Below, in pieces: positions 1-7,780 of a stretch of DNA of 64,000 nucleotides. Position 1 is the stretch's first letter; each line of letters opens with the position of its first letter. The notes beneath the pieces are model-generated. The model saw nothing but the letters and a program-made list of their open reading frames with translations. It did not search any database and was not told the DNA's origin. The DNA comes from Heliobacterium chlorum (lineage in GTDB: Bacteria > Bacillota > Desulfitobacteriia > Heliobacteriales > Heliobacteriaceae): contig NZ_JACVHF010000016.1 of NCBI RefSeq assembly GCF_014502795.1, positions 23,594 to 87,593 of the forward strand, in the 5' to 3' direction. The position numbers and the translations under genes are program-made.

Positions 1-1095
1 ATAGGCACCGCTCGTTTTCCCCTTGTTTTCGTATACGTCTATCCATCCCTGTTGGAATCCGTCGGCCAGTACCCGCTCATAATCGGCCCCGAGCGGTGCC
101 AAAGCTTTCTTGACCATTTCCACCGATTCTGCGTAAGGGACTTTCCATTCCACATCGCTGACCATCGGGGCGTATATGTCGTACATGTGCAACTGGTCTA
201 AGCCGAGGAGTTTTTTCCGTAGTCGTACATAGCGGTGCATGGCGCTGTTTTGTGCCCGGACGGTGCGAATGAGGTTGTCATAGACTTGTACAGGTACATT
301 ATCTCCGAAGAGAGATCCTTCCAAAGCCGAGGGGAACTTCCGGACTCGGGCAAAAAAGATGTCTCGCTTGACGACAGAGTTTAAGGTCGATGCGAGTGTG
401 TTCTCCAGCTTTTTATAGGAACTGTAAAGGCCGTGGAAGGTATCTTTCCGGACCCGTCGGTCGCGGTTCTCCATGAGGCGGGAAAAGCGGCCATGGGTAA
501 TTTCGATCTCTTTGCCTTCTTCGTCCTTGATCGTCGGAAAGGTCAGGTCGGCATTGTTGAGCATCGTAAAAATCTGACCGGGGGCTTGGGCCATCTCACC
601 CGCTTGCGCTAAGATGGTCTCTTCCCCTTCTGACAGAACATGGGCTTTCTGCCGCTTCAGGTCGTCTAAGAAGAACCGATACAAGTTCAACCCCTGCTCT
701 TCCTGCTGAAAGCGCTTCAGCACCTCTTCAGGGATCGCCAGGATCTCCGGAGTTAGAAAGGACGTTGCACTCGCTATCTGCGTGTTCAAGGCAACAGCCC
801 GATCGGTCAGCGCTTGATAGGTCGCGTTCGTGTTGTCTTCATCCCGGCGCATGCGCGCATAGGTAAAGAGTTTCTCCATCACTTGCCCGATCTGGTCTTG
901 CAGTTGTAATGCTTTGAGCAGATTAAGGGCATTTTCCTGCAGTTTTCCTTTTAACCCGCTCAACTGTTCCACCAGTTTCGGTGCTTCCTGATAGTCTTTT
1001 TCCCAATCGCCGTCACTGCCGTAGATATCTTCCAGCTTCCATTTGAACTGGTCTTGGACTTGCTGGCGTGTCGGCAAAGCTTTTTCCTTTTCCAT
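1..1095 (-). CDS. pepF: Oligoendopeptidase F, N-terminal 365 residues (cut by window edge)
   Basis: Zinc peptidase of family M3B that degrades short peptides in the cytoplasm. The reading frame is open from an ATG at 1095 to the window edge, giving 365 residues of about 600 expected. The N-terminal helical region is complete and the frame ends in the conserved NKGKTSGAY segment that precedes the catalytic domain in this family. The zinc-binding HExxH motif would lie beyond base 1 and cannot be checked. A GGAGAG ribosome site lies just upstream. The assignment rests on the N-terminal pattern and the NKGKTSGAY block. Confidence 0.88.
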   Translation of the reverse strand, partial: MEKEKALPTRQQVQDQFKWKLEDIYGSDGDWEKDYQEAPKLVEQLSGLKGKLQENALNLLKALQLQDQIGQVMEKLFTYARMRRDEDNTNATYQALTDRAVALNTQIASATSFLTPEILAIPEEVLKRFQQEEQGLNLYRFFLDDLKRQKAHVLSEGEETILAQAGEMAQAPGQIFTMLNNADLTFPTIKDEEGKEIEITHGRFSRLMENRDRRVRKDTFHGLYSSYKKLENTLASTLNSVVKRDIFFARVRKFPSALEGSLFGDNVPVQVYDNLIRTVRAQNSAMHRYVRLRKKLLGLDQLHMYDIYAPMVSDVEWKVPYAESVEMVKKALAPLGADYERVLADGFQQGWIDVYENKGKTSGAY

Positions 1096-1178
1096 CGATT
1101 CACTCTCCACTTATTTAGTATCTTTTCAATCTATTATGACTGACTTACGAAAACATATCCACGAAAAGCAAGAAATAG

Positions 1179-1210
1179 AAAAGCGGACTGGTTTTATCCA
1201 GGCCGCTTTT
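1179..1210 (-). terminator. Hairpin terminator after the Mn-pyrophosphatase gene
   Basis: Arms 1179-1191 and 1198-1210 match at 12 of 13 positions around a 6-nt loop, followed on the minus strand by a T-rich stretch. It separates the pyrophosphatase gene from pepF, so the two are probably separate transcripts. Confidence 0.7.
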
Positions 1211-1265
1211 CCCTATGTCGAGATTTCGCTTTTTCTTAACGATGAAGTCTATACTCTGTTAGGTT

Positions 1266-2897
1266 TTATGTACCCAGGTAGGACGACAGCGGCGGGACAA
1301 CTTGTTTTTTCCGGGAAAGGACGCCCGGCAGGTGAGCCACACCGTCTTTTACGGCGACATTAAAGGCTTTCTCGATCGGTTCAGTCTTCTCACCGGACAG
1401 GAGCAACAGCGTGCCCTCTTTGATGATGTCCGTGAGCATCAGCAACACCAGGTCGAGGTTTTTGCTCTGGCGAATCGTGTCCAGTGCTTCCATGAGAGTC
1501 TCTTGCATGCGGGCGATCCCAGCGTGATCCATCGTTTCCACTTGACCGATGCCTAGATGCATGGCGCCCAGATGGAATTCCTTAAAGTCCTGGTAGATGA
1601 TCTCTTCAGGCGTGCGGCCTTCTAAAGAGGAGCCTGCCGTAAACATCTTCAACCCGTATTCTTCGATGTCAATGCCAGCGATCTTGGCCAACTTTTCGGC
1701 GGCTTTCTTATCTCGAGCCGTACAGGTGGGACTTTTAAACAGGACCGTATCGGACAGAATCGCCGATAACATCAGTCCCGCAATCTCTTTCGGCGGTTCG
1801 ATTTCGTTTTCTTCAAACATGGAGAAGATGATCGTGCTTGTGCAGCCGACAGGCTCGCCGCGGAAGTAGATCGGTTCCCCAGTCTGAACGTCCCCGACGC
1901 GGTGATGGTCAATTACTTCGAGGACCTGGGCTTGGTCGATCCCGGCAACGGCTTGGCTTTTTTCATTGTGATCGACTAAGATGATCTTTTTGCGCTGCGC
2001 CGCCAGCAGGTGATATCGGGAGATGACGCCCAGAAGGCGGTTTTCATCGTCTACAACGGGGTAGTTACGAAAACGGGTCTCCAGCATGACCTTGCGGGTT
2101 TCATCGACAAAGTCATCCGGTTGGAAGGTGACCATTTCCTGATGCATGATCGAATAGACGGGAGCGCTGAGGCCGATGAGCCGGCCTGTGTTAAAGGTAT
2201 CATAAGGCACCGATAGGACGGGGACACCTTTTTGACGGGCTTTTTTCTCCACCCGCTCGGTGATGGCAAAACCGCCAGTGACGATCAGGCAGCCTGCCCC
2301 TGCATCTAGGGCAGCCAGTTGGGAGCCTTCCCGGTCACCGATGATGACTACGTCGCCTTCACTGATCCGTTGCACCATGGTCTCCTCATGCATGGCACCG
2401 ATGATCGCTTTGCCGCGGAGAACCGTCTCCGGAGGCGCCGCGACTAAGAAGCGGCCACCCATGGTCCGCAGGACTCCCCCGAGGGTCAGGCCCATTTTTT
2501 CTAAGTTGTTCAATTCGTCTAGGTTTAAGTAGAGTTGGGCGATATCGCCTAAAGAGATAATCCCCTGGAGCCGGTTGTTCTCATCGACGACCGGCAGGGA
2601 CTTCGTGTTCTTGTTCCGGGACAGGATGCCCACTTCTCGAATCGGTGTGTCCTTGCAGATGGATACGGGAGCTTGCCCGTTGAGCAAATCGGAAACACGG
2701 GCGCGCACATCAGTGATCAGTTGAGGTGCATCTACCTTAAAATAGTCCAGTACGAATTGGGTCTCTGGTTTTACTTTGCCGCAGCGGGCCGGTATGTACT
2801 CACGACCAGTCAGTTGCCTTTTTAAAAAGGCATAGCTGATCGCCGAACAGATCGAATCCGTGTCCGGATTGCGATGTCCGATGACGAAAACTGCCAT
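1266..2897 (-). CDS. Family II Mn-dependent inorganic pyrophosphatase with CBS and DRTGG inserts
   Basis: Hydrolyses pyrophosphate to phosphate in the cytoplasm. The 543-residue protein has the DHH-family metal sites GHRNPDTDS (7-15), DHNE (309-312) and DHH (330-332), and the C-terminal substrate motif SRKKQ near 528-532. Between the first and second motifs lie a CBS half (about 67-125), a DRTGG-like domain (about 165-240, GDREGSQ) and a second CBS half (about 250-300). Family knowledge says such inserts bind adenine nucleotides and regulate activity allosterically. The plain enzyme is about 310 residues, so the extra length is fully explained by the insert. Start ATG follows GGAGGA. Confidence 0.93.
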   Translation of the reverse strand: MAVFVIGHRNPDTDSICSAISYAFLKRQLTGREYIPARCGKVKPETQFVLDYFKVDAPQLITDVRARVSDLLNGQAPVSICKDTPIREVGILSRNKNTKSLPVVDENNRLQGIISLGDIAQLYLNLDELNNLEKMGLTLGGVLRTMGGRFLVAAPPETVLRGKAIIGAMHEETMVQRISEGDVVIIGDREGSQLAALDAGAGCLIVTGGFAITERVEKKARQKGVPVLSVPYDTFNTGRLIGLSAPVYSIMHQEMVTFQPDDFVDETRKVMLETRFRNYPVVDDENRLLGVISRYHLLAAQRKKIILVDHNEKSQAVAGIDQAQVLEVIDHHRVGDVQTGEPIYFRGEPVGCTSTIIFSMFEENEIEPPKEIAGLMLSAILSDTVLFKSPTCTARDKKAAEKLAKIAGIDIEEYGLKMFTAGSSLEGRTPEEIIYQDFKEFHLGAMHLGIGQVETMDHAGIARMQETLMEALDTIRQSKNLDLVLLMLTDIIKEGTLLLLSGEKTEPIEKAFNVAVKDGVAHLPGVLSRKKQVVPPLSSYLGT

Positions 2898-2919
2898 GGA
2901 TTGAATCGTCCTCCCTATG

Positions 2920-3963
2920 TCATTTGCGTGTTCTGTTTCCCGTCTTGACTAGTCGATCGGCCACTTTCTTTCTTTTCAGCCGGACATAGTCCCGGGAGCC
3001 CCAGCGGCTCAACTCGTCATCCTCATGGATGCTCAGGGTGACATTGTGTATATTGGGATAAATCACCTTTAATCGGCGCTGGATTTCTTCTTTTACGTCT
3101 TCCGCTTGTCCAACCGACCACGTCTCCGGCAGTTCGATGGTCCCGTCCACATCTAAGTAGGATCCTTCCCGGACCACATCCAGTTCGTACAAGTCTTCTA
3201 CCCCCTGTACGTCCATGATGGTTTCGGCGATTTCATCGACCACTTCTTCTGGAGCCGTGTATCCGATCAGTCCTTTCACATTTTCCCAAGCTACGTTGAC
3301 GGCAATGGCCAACAACAAGAGCCCAATGACCAGACCGGCTAAACCGTCTCCCCAGGGAGCAATGCCTACGAAGGAGGCCGTGATCCCTGCGAGAGCGATG
3401 AAAATGGCCGTTGTCGCTAACAGGTCTTCGAAGAAGACTAAACGGGTCTCTGGCGAGGCCAACTGATATTTGTTCATGGCTACCCGAACCAGAGCAAAAC
3501 CTTTGGCTTCCACATCGGCCTCACGGGCAATATCTTTCATCGCTTGGTATAAGACATAGCCATCGACGAGAAATCCGCTGATCAGTGTGGCCACGCTCCA
3601 GAGGTAGGCGGACAGATCGTTTATCCCATGGGGGTGAAAGATCGCCCCATAGCCAGCCTTGATCGCTTTCCAGGAGTTAAAGGCCATGAAGATGGCCACG
3701 AAAAGGACGATTAAGTTGGACAACCGCCCGAAGCCGTTGGGGAAAGACGGTGTCGGCTTGCGGGATGCGAAGATGGAGCCAGTAAAAACGGCCGCTTGGG
3801 CACAGCCGTCGTTAAAGCTGTGTACCGCTTCCGCCTGCATCGCCGTCGATCCGGACATTTGGAAGGCGAAGTACTTGACGGCCGCTAGAAAGTAATTCCC
3901 CATGGCGCTCTGCAAAGCCGTATAGTTTGCCTGTTTTAGGAGGGTAATTACTCGTCTGGGCAC
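2920..3963 (-). CDS. Cation diffusion facilitator (CDF) family transporter
   Basis: Predicted proton-coupled divalent metal exporter in the plasma membrane. The 347-residue protein has several hydrophobic spans in the first 230 residues, the TM2 metal motif H48-x3-D52 (HSFND), and a cytoplasmic ferredoxin-like dimerisation domain in the last 110 residues (VDEIAETIMDVQGVEDL). The start is GTG after AAGGAGA. It ends 23 nt before the pyrophosphatase start and may share its transcript. Substrate (Zn, Fe, Mn or Co) cannot be read from sequence. A second, more divergent CDF gene lies at 46632-47534. Confidence 0.9.
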   Translation of the reverse strand: MPRRVITLLKQANYTALQSAMGNYFLAAVKYFAFQMSGSTAMQAEAVHSFNDGCAQAAVFTGSIFASRKPTPSFPNGFGRLSNLIVLFVAIFMAFNSWKAIKAGYGAIFHPHGINDLSAYLWSVATLISGFLVDGYVLYQAMKDIAREADVEAKGFALVRVAMNKYQLASPETRLVFFEDLLATTAIFIALAGITASFVGIAPWGDGLAGLVIGLLLLAIAVNVAWENVKGLIGYTAPEEVVDEIAETIMDVQGVEDLYELDVVREGSYLDVDGTIELPETWSVGQAEDVKEEIQRRLKVIYPNIHNVTLSIHEDDELSRWGSRDYVRLKRKKVADRLVKTGNRTRK

Positions 3964-4061
3964 GAAGGCTTTCTCCTTATTCCGTCGATTGTTGCCGAAG
4001 GATCGTCAAAGGTATTTTAACGTATTCACGGGATAGATTCCAGTATTTCATTGTGACAAGG

Positions 4062-4090
4062 AAGCGATCAGCCTTTTTCGCTGATCGCTT
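4062..4090 (-). terminator. Hairpin after the SLH-domain gene
   Basis: Perfect 11-bp arms (4062-4072 and 4080-4090) around a 7-nt loop, just past the stop of the SLH gene. The following T tract is weak, so termination efficiency is uncertain. Confidence 0.55.
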
Positions 4091-4108
4091 TCACTCTGTA
4101 TCGCTTTT

Positions 4109-5185
4109 CTATTTTTCGGGGCTTACGGTGATGGTATGCAGATCGGTCCGCACTTCTTTAATCCCATAAACCTTTTCTTTGGAAACCTTATAGAACCGGT
4201 AGATACCTGTAATATCAGCCGTCTCGATAACACCGGTTTTCTTCTCGAGATGGATCGTCAACTGGTCATCTTGTCGAACCATTGAGGTAACGAGAGGAGG
4301 ATTCGAACTGGAGCTAGGATAGCCGATGAGGGCCACCACCGCTTGTTTTTCGAAATCGATCTGGGCCGGGTCGAGCAGGGAAAGGCTGCTCGATGGATCG
4401 CGCCATTTCTCTTCAAAGGTGCGGATATCTTCTTTGGAACGGAGGATCATACCTTGTTGGGGAGCGTCCCATTTCCCTTGGTCGGCTCGGCTGTGATATT
4501 GAAAGGGGATGATCTCTTTGCGTTGATTTTCCGGGAGAGTTTGAAGCATCCTTGCGACGATGACGGCAGCCTGCGCACGAGTAACTTGCGCTTTCGGTTG
4601 AAAAGTTCCGTCGTCATAACCGGTTAGCCATTTGAGCGAGGCCGCTTCTTTTACAGCTTCCGTATAAAGAGGATCTATCTCACCTGCATCGGTAAAATTA
4701 AGGTTCTCCTCAGCGATTGTAATCGTTTGATTGCTCTTATGGGTATAGGCAGCCATGATCCACTGGGCCATGACCTCCCGGGTCATCCCTTCGTCAGGAT
4801 GAAAGATTCGATGTTCAATCGGTAGAAAGGTATGGGCCGCACGGATCAGATCATCTGTATACCAGGCGTTCGAAGGAACATCATCGACGATATCCTTTAT
4901 GTCAGGAGCTTTTATAAAGTTTACCTGAAAATCAAAAGCTCGGACGAGCAAGGTCATAAACTCAGCCCGGGTCATGACGCGATCGGGCCTGATTAAACCC
5001 TGTTCATCACCCTGGTATAGACGTAAGGCAACCATCTTGCCGATTTCCTCTTTCGCCCAGTGATTGCCGTAATCACTATCGCTCGCCCAAGCAGCCGTCA
5101 CAGCACCCTGCAGAAGTATTGTACCAGATATCGCTATAGAACAGACGATTTTCCATGCACTTTTTTGGTTTTTCTGTTTTTGCAC
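4109..5185 (-). CDS. S-layer homology (SLH) domain protein with PrcB-like C-terminal domain
   Basis: Probably an exported cell-surface protein held on secondary wall polymers. The 358-residue product starts at GTG after GGAGGG, has a signal peptide (Lys-rich start, hydrophobic core, AWA-S cleavage region near 34), then three SLH repeats (about 38-95, 100-155, 160-215; the third has GYDDGTFQPKAQVTRAQ). The last 120 residues resemble the PrcB C-terminal domain (ILRSKEDIRTFEEKW...DFEKQAVVALIG), a fold found in surface protease-complex proteins; that part is a weaker match. It stands alone between terminators with its own promoter. Function is unknown beyond surface attachment. Confidence 0.82.
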   Translation of the reverse strand: MQKQKNQKSAWKIVCSIAISGTILLQGAVTAAWASDSDYGNHWAKEEIGKMVALRLYQGDEQGLIRPDRVMTRAEFMTLLVRAFDFQVNFIKAPDIKDIVDDVPSNAWYTDDLIRAAHTFLPIEHRIFHPDEGMTREVMAQWIMAAYTHKSNQTITIAEENLNFTDAGEIDPLYTEAVKEAASLKWLTGYDDGTFQPKAQVTRAQAAVIVARMLQTLPENQRKEIIPFQYHSRADQGKWDAPQQGMILRSKEDIRTFEEKWRDPSSSLSLLDPAQIDFEKQAVVALIGYPSSSSNPPLVTSMVRQDDQLTIHLEKKTGVIETADITGIYRFYKVSKEKVYGIKEVRTDLHTITVSPEK

Positions 5186-5291
5186 ATATATCCCTCCGTC
5201 CTATAGACGCAGGCCACAGAAAAAAGGTTGCACCTAACGGTCGAACTCAAGCAACAGATTAGCTTTTTTCTTATCAAACAGCAAAACTTTT

Positions 5292-5323
5292 GACATTATA
5301 TTAAAACCATACAATAATGTCAT
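5292..5323 (-). promoter_or_regulatory. SLH gene promoter overlapping an 8-bp palindrome
   Basis: On the minus strand, ATGACA (5318-5323) and TATAAT (5295-5300) are spaced 17 nt. The two boxes are nearly coincident with inverted half-sites GACATTAT (5292-5299) and ATAATGTC (5314-5321), so a dimeric repressor bound there would cover the promoter. No regulator gene is adjacent. Confidence 0.6.
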
Positions 5324-5361
5324 ATTTTAACTCACCTAAATTGATGATCTAGAATAAAAAA

Positions 5362-5383
5362 GAGTAAGGGTTTTCCCTTACTC
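5362..5383 (-). terminator. Terminator overlapping the end of the Fe-S protein gene
   Basis: Arms GAGTAAGGG (5362-5370) and CCCTTACTC (5375-5383) form a 9-bp stem that includes the last codons and stop of the Fe-S gene, followed on the minus strand by a T-rich run. Confidence 0.7.
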
Positions 5384-6025
5384 CTTGCTCGCCAGGATTA
5401 AAATGTTCTCGATCCGGATGTGAGGTCCTTCCTCTTTCTGTAGGACCATATTCACCAAGCCTGTATGATTGAGATTCATCATGCAGAACCCTGGAAGGAA
5501 TGTATGTCGAAAACCTAGCGTAGGCTCTTTACGGATATGGCCGGCGATACCTTCGAACCCGACCATATGGTAAGCGACGACATCTTTTACGTCTCGATCG
5601 CGAGAGTACTTCGGTCCGACGACCCATGTGTATAAGAGTCCTGTCACCGGGTCTGCTTTGATCACTTGTAACACGTGGGGAATCGGGCATCCGGCACCCA
5701 TGGGACGACCGACAACGATATCGCCTGCTTTAATCTCTAGCTTATCTACCATATCGCCCCGGAAGGGCAAGACGATTTTTCGGGCCGATATCTCGCCAGG
5801 CAAGGGCTTTAAGATAAAATCGTAATCATTTCCAAGTACATCGACAGGGCCGTAACTGCACTTTGATTCCGATTCGGTACAGCATCCTTCACTGTTTCGG
5901 TAAAAGGGACAGTCGTCGTAGCTTTTTTGGGTCGTGTTGACGGCTCGAAGAAAACTCTTGCACGTATCTTCGCCACAGAGGCCGCAGTTCTTACCGGGAG
6001 GGAGCCAAGGTTGGTTTGTATTCAT
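5378..6025 (-). CDS. Cys-rich Fe-S protein of an ABC ATPase/GTPase operon
   Basis: Probable cytoplasmic iron-sulfur protein of unknown role. The N-terminus carries CGLCGEDTC followed by further cysteines (CPFY, CC and a later Cys within the first 60 residues), the pattern of the 4Fe-4S domain seen in CODH/acetyl-CoA synthase corrinoid subunits. The rest (residues 80-215) is a beta-rich domain that I do not recognise. I chose ATG 6025 over GTG 6034 because GAGGTGA sits 5 nt before the ATG. It follows the GTPase gene by one base, so the two are translationally coupled. It is the last gene of a three-gene operon. A role in metal-cofactor assembly is inference from the neighbours. Confidence 0.7.
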   Translation of the reverse strand: MNTNQPWLPPGKNCGLCGEDTCKSFLRAVNTTQKSYDDCPFYRNSEGCCTESESKCSYGPVDVLGNDYDFILKPLPGEISARKIVLPFRGDMVDKLEIKAGDIVVGRPMGAGCPIPHVLQVIKADPVTGLLYTWVVGPKYSRDRDVKDVVAYHMVGFEGIAGHIRKEPTLGFRHTFLPGFCMMNLNHTGLVNMVLQKEEGPHIRIENILILASKE

Positions 6026-6026
6026 G

Positions 6027-6737
6027 TCACTCACCTCGGTACAGGTAGTCTGCGATCTGGCCGTCCAGTTTCTTAATTACGCCAAAGTGATGATCCCAGC
6101 CGATCTCTTTCTTACCGATGCAGATGGTGCATGTGCCGATAGGTGGGCTCCCTTTGAGGACCAGATGATTTTTGTCGATGTCTTCCGATTTCTCGATGAA
6201 CTGGTAAAGCCGTTGCAGCGATGTCCCTTGCAGGGCGTTCGTCTCCATGAGACCGATATGGGGATGGACTTCTTTGATCTTTTGGATGAATACTTCCCGC
6301 TCCGCTTGGCTGACCAAATCGATTTTCGTCACCACGGCGATATCGGCCAAGGCCACCATGGCGCCCATTTTTTCCGGCGCATGAATACCGGAGATGGAAC
6401 TTAAGACAATAATCCCGAGCCCCTGGTTTAGGTAGGGTGAGCAGCGCAGGCACAATCCTGCGCTCTCGACGATGAACAAGTCCGCCTTGTTCCGATCGGC
6501 CCATTCCACGGCATCCCCTAAGACCATAACCCCGGCGTGGTCAGGGCAAAGGTCCCCAGAATAGACTTTTTTTGTCAGGATGTCAAACTCACGGCTCAGT
6601 TCTACATCTTCAAAGGCTTTGACTACGTCGATTTTCAGATATGCGATCTTCATCTCATCTTTGAACCGGCGGACGATCTGTTTGGTCAGCGCCGTTTTTC
6701 CCGCCGAAGGCGGACCTGCAATCACGAGCAATTTCAT
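6027..6737 (-). CDS. HypB/UreG/CobW-like GTPase
   Basis: SIMIBI-class GTPase of 236 residues. Visible motifs are the P-loop GPPSAGKT (8-15), a switch region with Cys (DLCPDHAG, near 62-69), ESAGLCLRC (91-99) and the guanine-specificity motif TKID (137-140). A CTIC pair near residue 203 adds a second cysteine site. Relatives HypB, UreG and CooC deliver nickel to enzymes; the extra cysteines suit metal or cluster binding. It lies between the ABC ATPase and the Fe-S protein with minimal spacing. The target enzyme is not in this window, so the client is unknown. Confidence 0.78.
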   Translation of the reverse strand: MKLLVIAGPPSAGKTALTKQIVRRFKDEMKIAYLKIDVVKAFEDVELSREFDILTKKVYSGDLCPDHAGVMVLGDAVEWADRNKADLFIVESAGLCLRCSPYLNQGLGIIVLSSISGIHAPEKMGAMVALADIAVVTKIDLVSQAEREVFIQKIKEVHPHIGLMETNALQGTSLQRLYQFIEKSEDIDKNHLVLKGSPPIGTCTICIGKKEIGWDHHFGVIKKLDGQIADYLYRGE

Positions 6738-6753
6738 TCTTTACACCGCCCTT

Positions 6754-7533
6754 TTAGCCAAAATTGACGCTGATCATTTCCTTGGTGATCACATGACCGG
6801 CCCGCAGTTTTTCTCGGATGATGCCCACCCGCTTATCCAGTTCAATCAGGTTCTGAGCGGCCCGGACTTCTGATTCGTCTTGGCTGAGGACTTTACGTAC
6901 CGCCCCGTTGCCCATGATGATCCGTTTTTGGGTCAGCAGCGCGATGACCGGATCATGGGTGACAAAAACGACGATTTTGCCGGTGTTTTGAATCAATCCG
7001 ATAACTTCCTGCTTGAAGATGCCGGCATTCTCGATCTCATCAAGGAGAATGATCGGGGCTGCCCCAATCATGATGGCATCGGCGATCATCAAAGAACGAG
7101 TCTGTCCGCCCGAGAGAACGGTCACTTTCATATCCTTGCGGATTCGTTCACCGGTAAATTTGTTGGCGAGATCAATCGTTTCGTAAACGATTTCTTTGTC
7201 GTGCATTTTTCTCGCCCGGGCGTGAATCCGCAAGAACTCTTCTGCGGTGAGATCGGCAAAGCATTTTGTATTCTGCGTGATCATGGCGATGGGTTTCATA
7301 GCAGGGTCGTAACGCAATTCGTCCGAAGGCGGTTGGCCGTTGATCAACACATGGCGGCCTGTCGATGTGTCCCCTTGGGCCAGTAGTTCGACGTCGGAGA
7401 TGAAGGCCGTTTTGCCACTGCCTGTCGGTCCCACGATGGATATGGTCTCACCGGCTTTTAAGGTGATCTCTGAAAAATTCTCCAAACTTCCCGTCTTGTC
7501 TTTTCCCGGAAGTACCGTAATTTCTCGTATCAT
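6754..7533 (-). CDS. ATP-binding cassette ATPase without a permease partner
   Basis: The 259-residue ABC ATPase has Walker A GPTGSGKT (35-42), Q-loop ITQNTK, signature LSGGQ (140-144), Walker B IILLDE (161-166) and a switch His (VTHD). No membrane component is encoded nearby; it is instead followed by a metallochaperone-type GTPase and a Cys-rich Fe-S protein. The last 50 residues (VRAAQNLIELDKRVGIIREKLRAG) form a helical tail beyond the usual cassette. It is probably the first gene of the operon, with GGAGAG 4 nt before ATG. A soluble ABC ATPase acting in cofactor assembly, like SufC, is a possible model but is inference. Confidence 0.8.
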   Translation of the reverse strand: MIREITVLPGKDKTGSLENFSEITLKAGETISIVGPTGSGKTAFISDVELLAQGDTSTGRHVLINGQPPSDELRYDPAMKPIAMITQNTKCFADLTAEEFLRIHARARKMHDKEIVYETIDLANKFTGERIRKDMKVTVLSGGQTRSLMIADAIMIGAAPIILLDEIENAGIFKQEVIGLIQNTGKIVVFVTHDPVIALLTQKRIIMGNGAVRKVLSQDESEVRAAQNLIELDKRVGIIREKLRAGHVITKEMISVNFG

Positions 7534-7780
7534 AGCGTCTCTCCTCTACGGGTTCTTGCCACCCGGCTGTTATATAGCTTTGTTGGGATGCCGGGTGTGG
7601 TGTTCGCCCTTACACCGTTCACTTTATGCCCAGGTCGGTTAAAGCGCGACAGCGTCGAGAAAGGTACATTTTTACAGAAATTATTATAGGATACATTAAG
7701 GAGACGGTTCATCTTACGCTGAACCTATCGATGGATATCGTATGTATAAAAGCACATTTCTTTTAGAAAGGATTGTCGTC

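Noticed and set aside
1043..1363. 106-codon plus-strand frame near the pepF/pyrophosphatase junction
   Set aside because: It overlaps both genes antisense and includes the terminator; no ribosome site.
5186..5291. c-di-GMP riboswitch in the SLH gene leader
   Set aside because: The ~100-nt leader has only a weak GTTGC/GCAAC pairing and lacks the conserved GEMM core.
7530..7712. 60-codon minus-strand frame upstream of the ABC ATPase
   Set aside because: No ribosome site, Arg-rich unusual composition, overlaps the ABC gene start and lies in the divergent promoter region.
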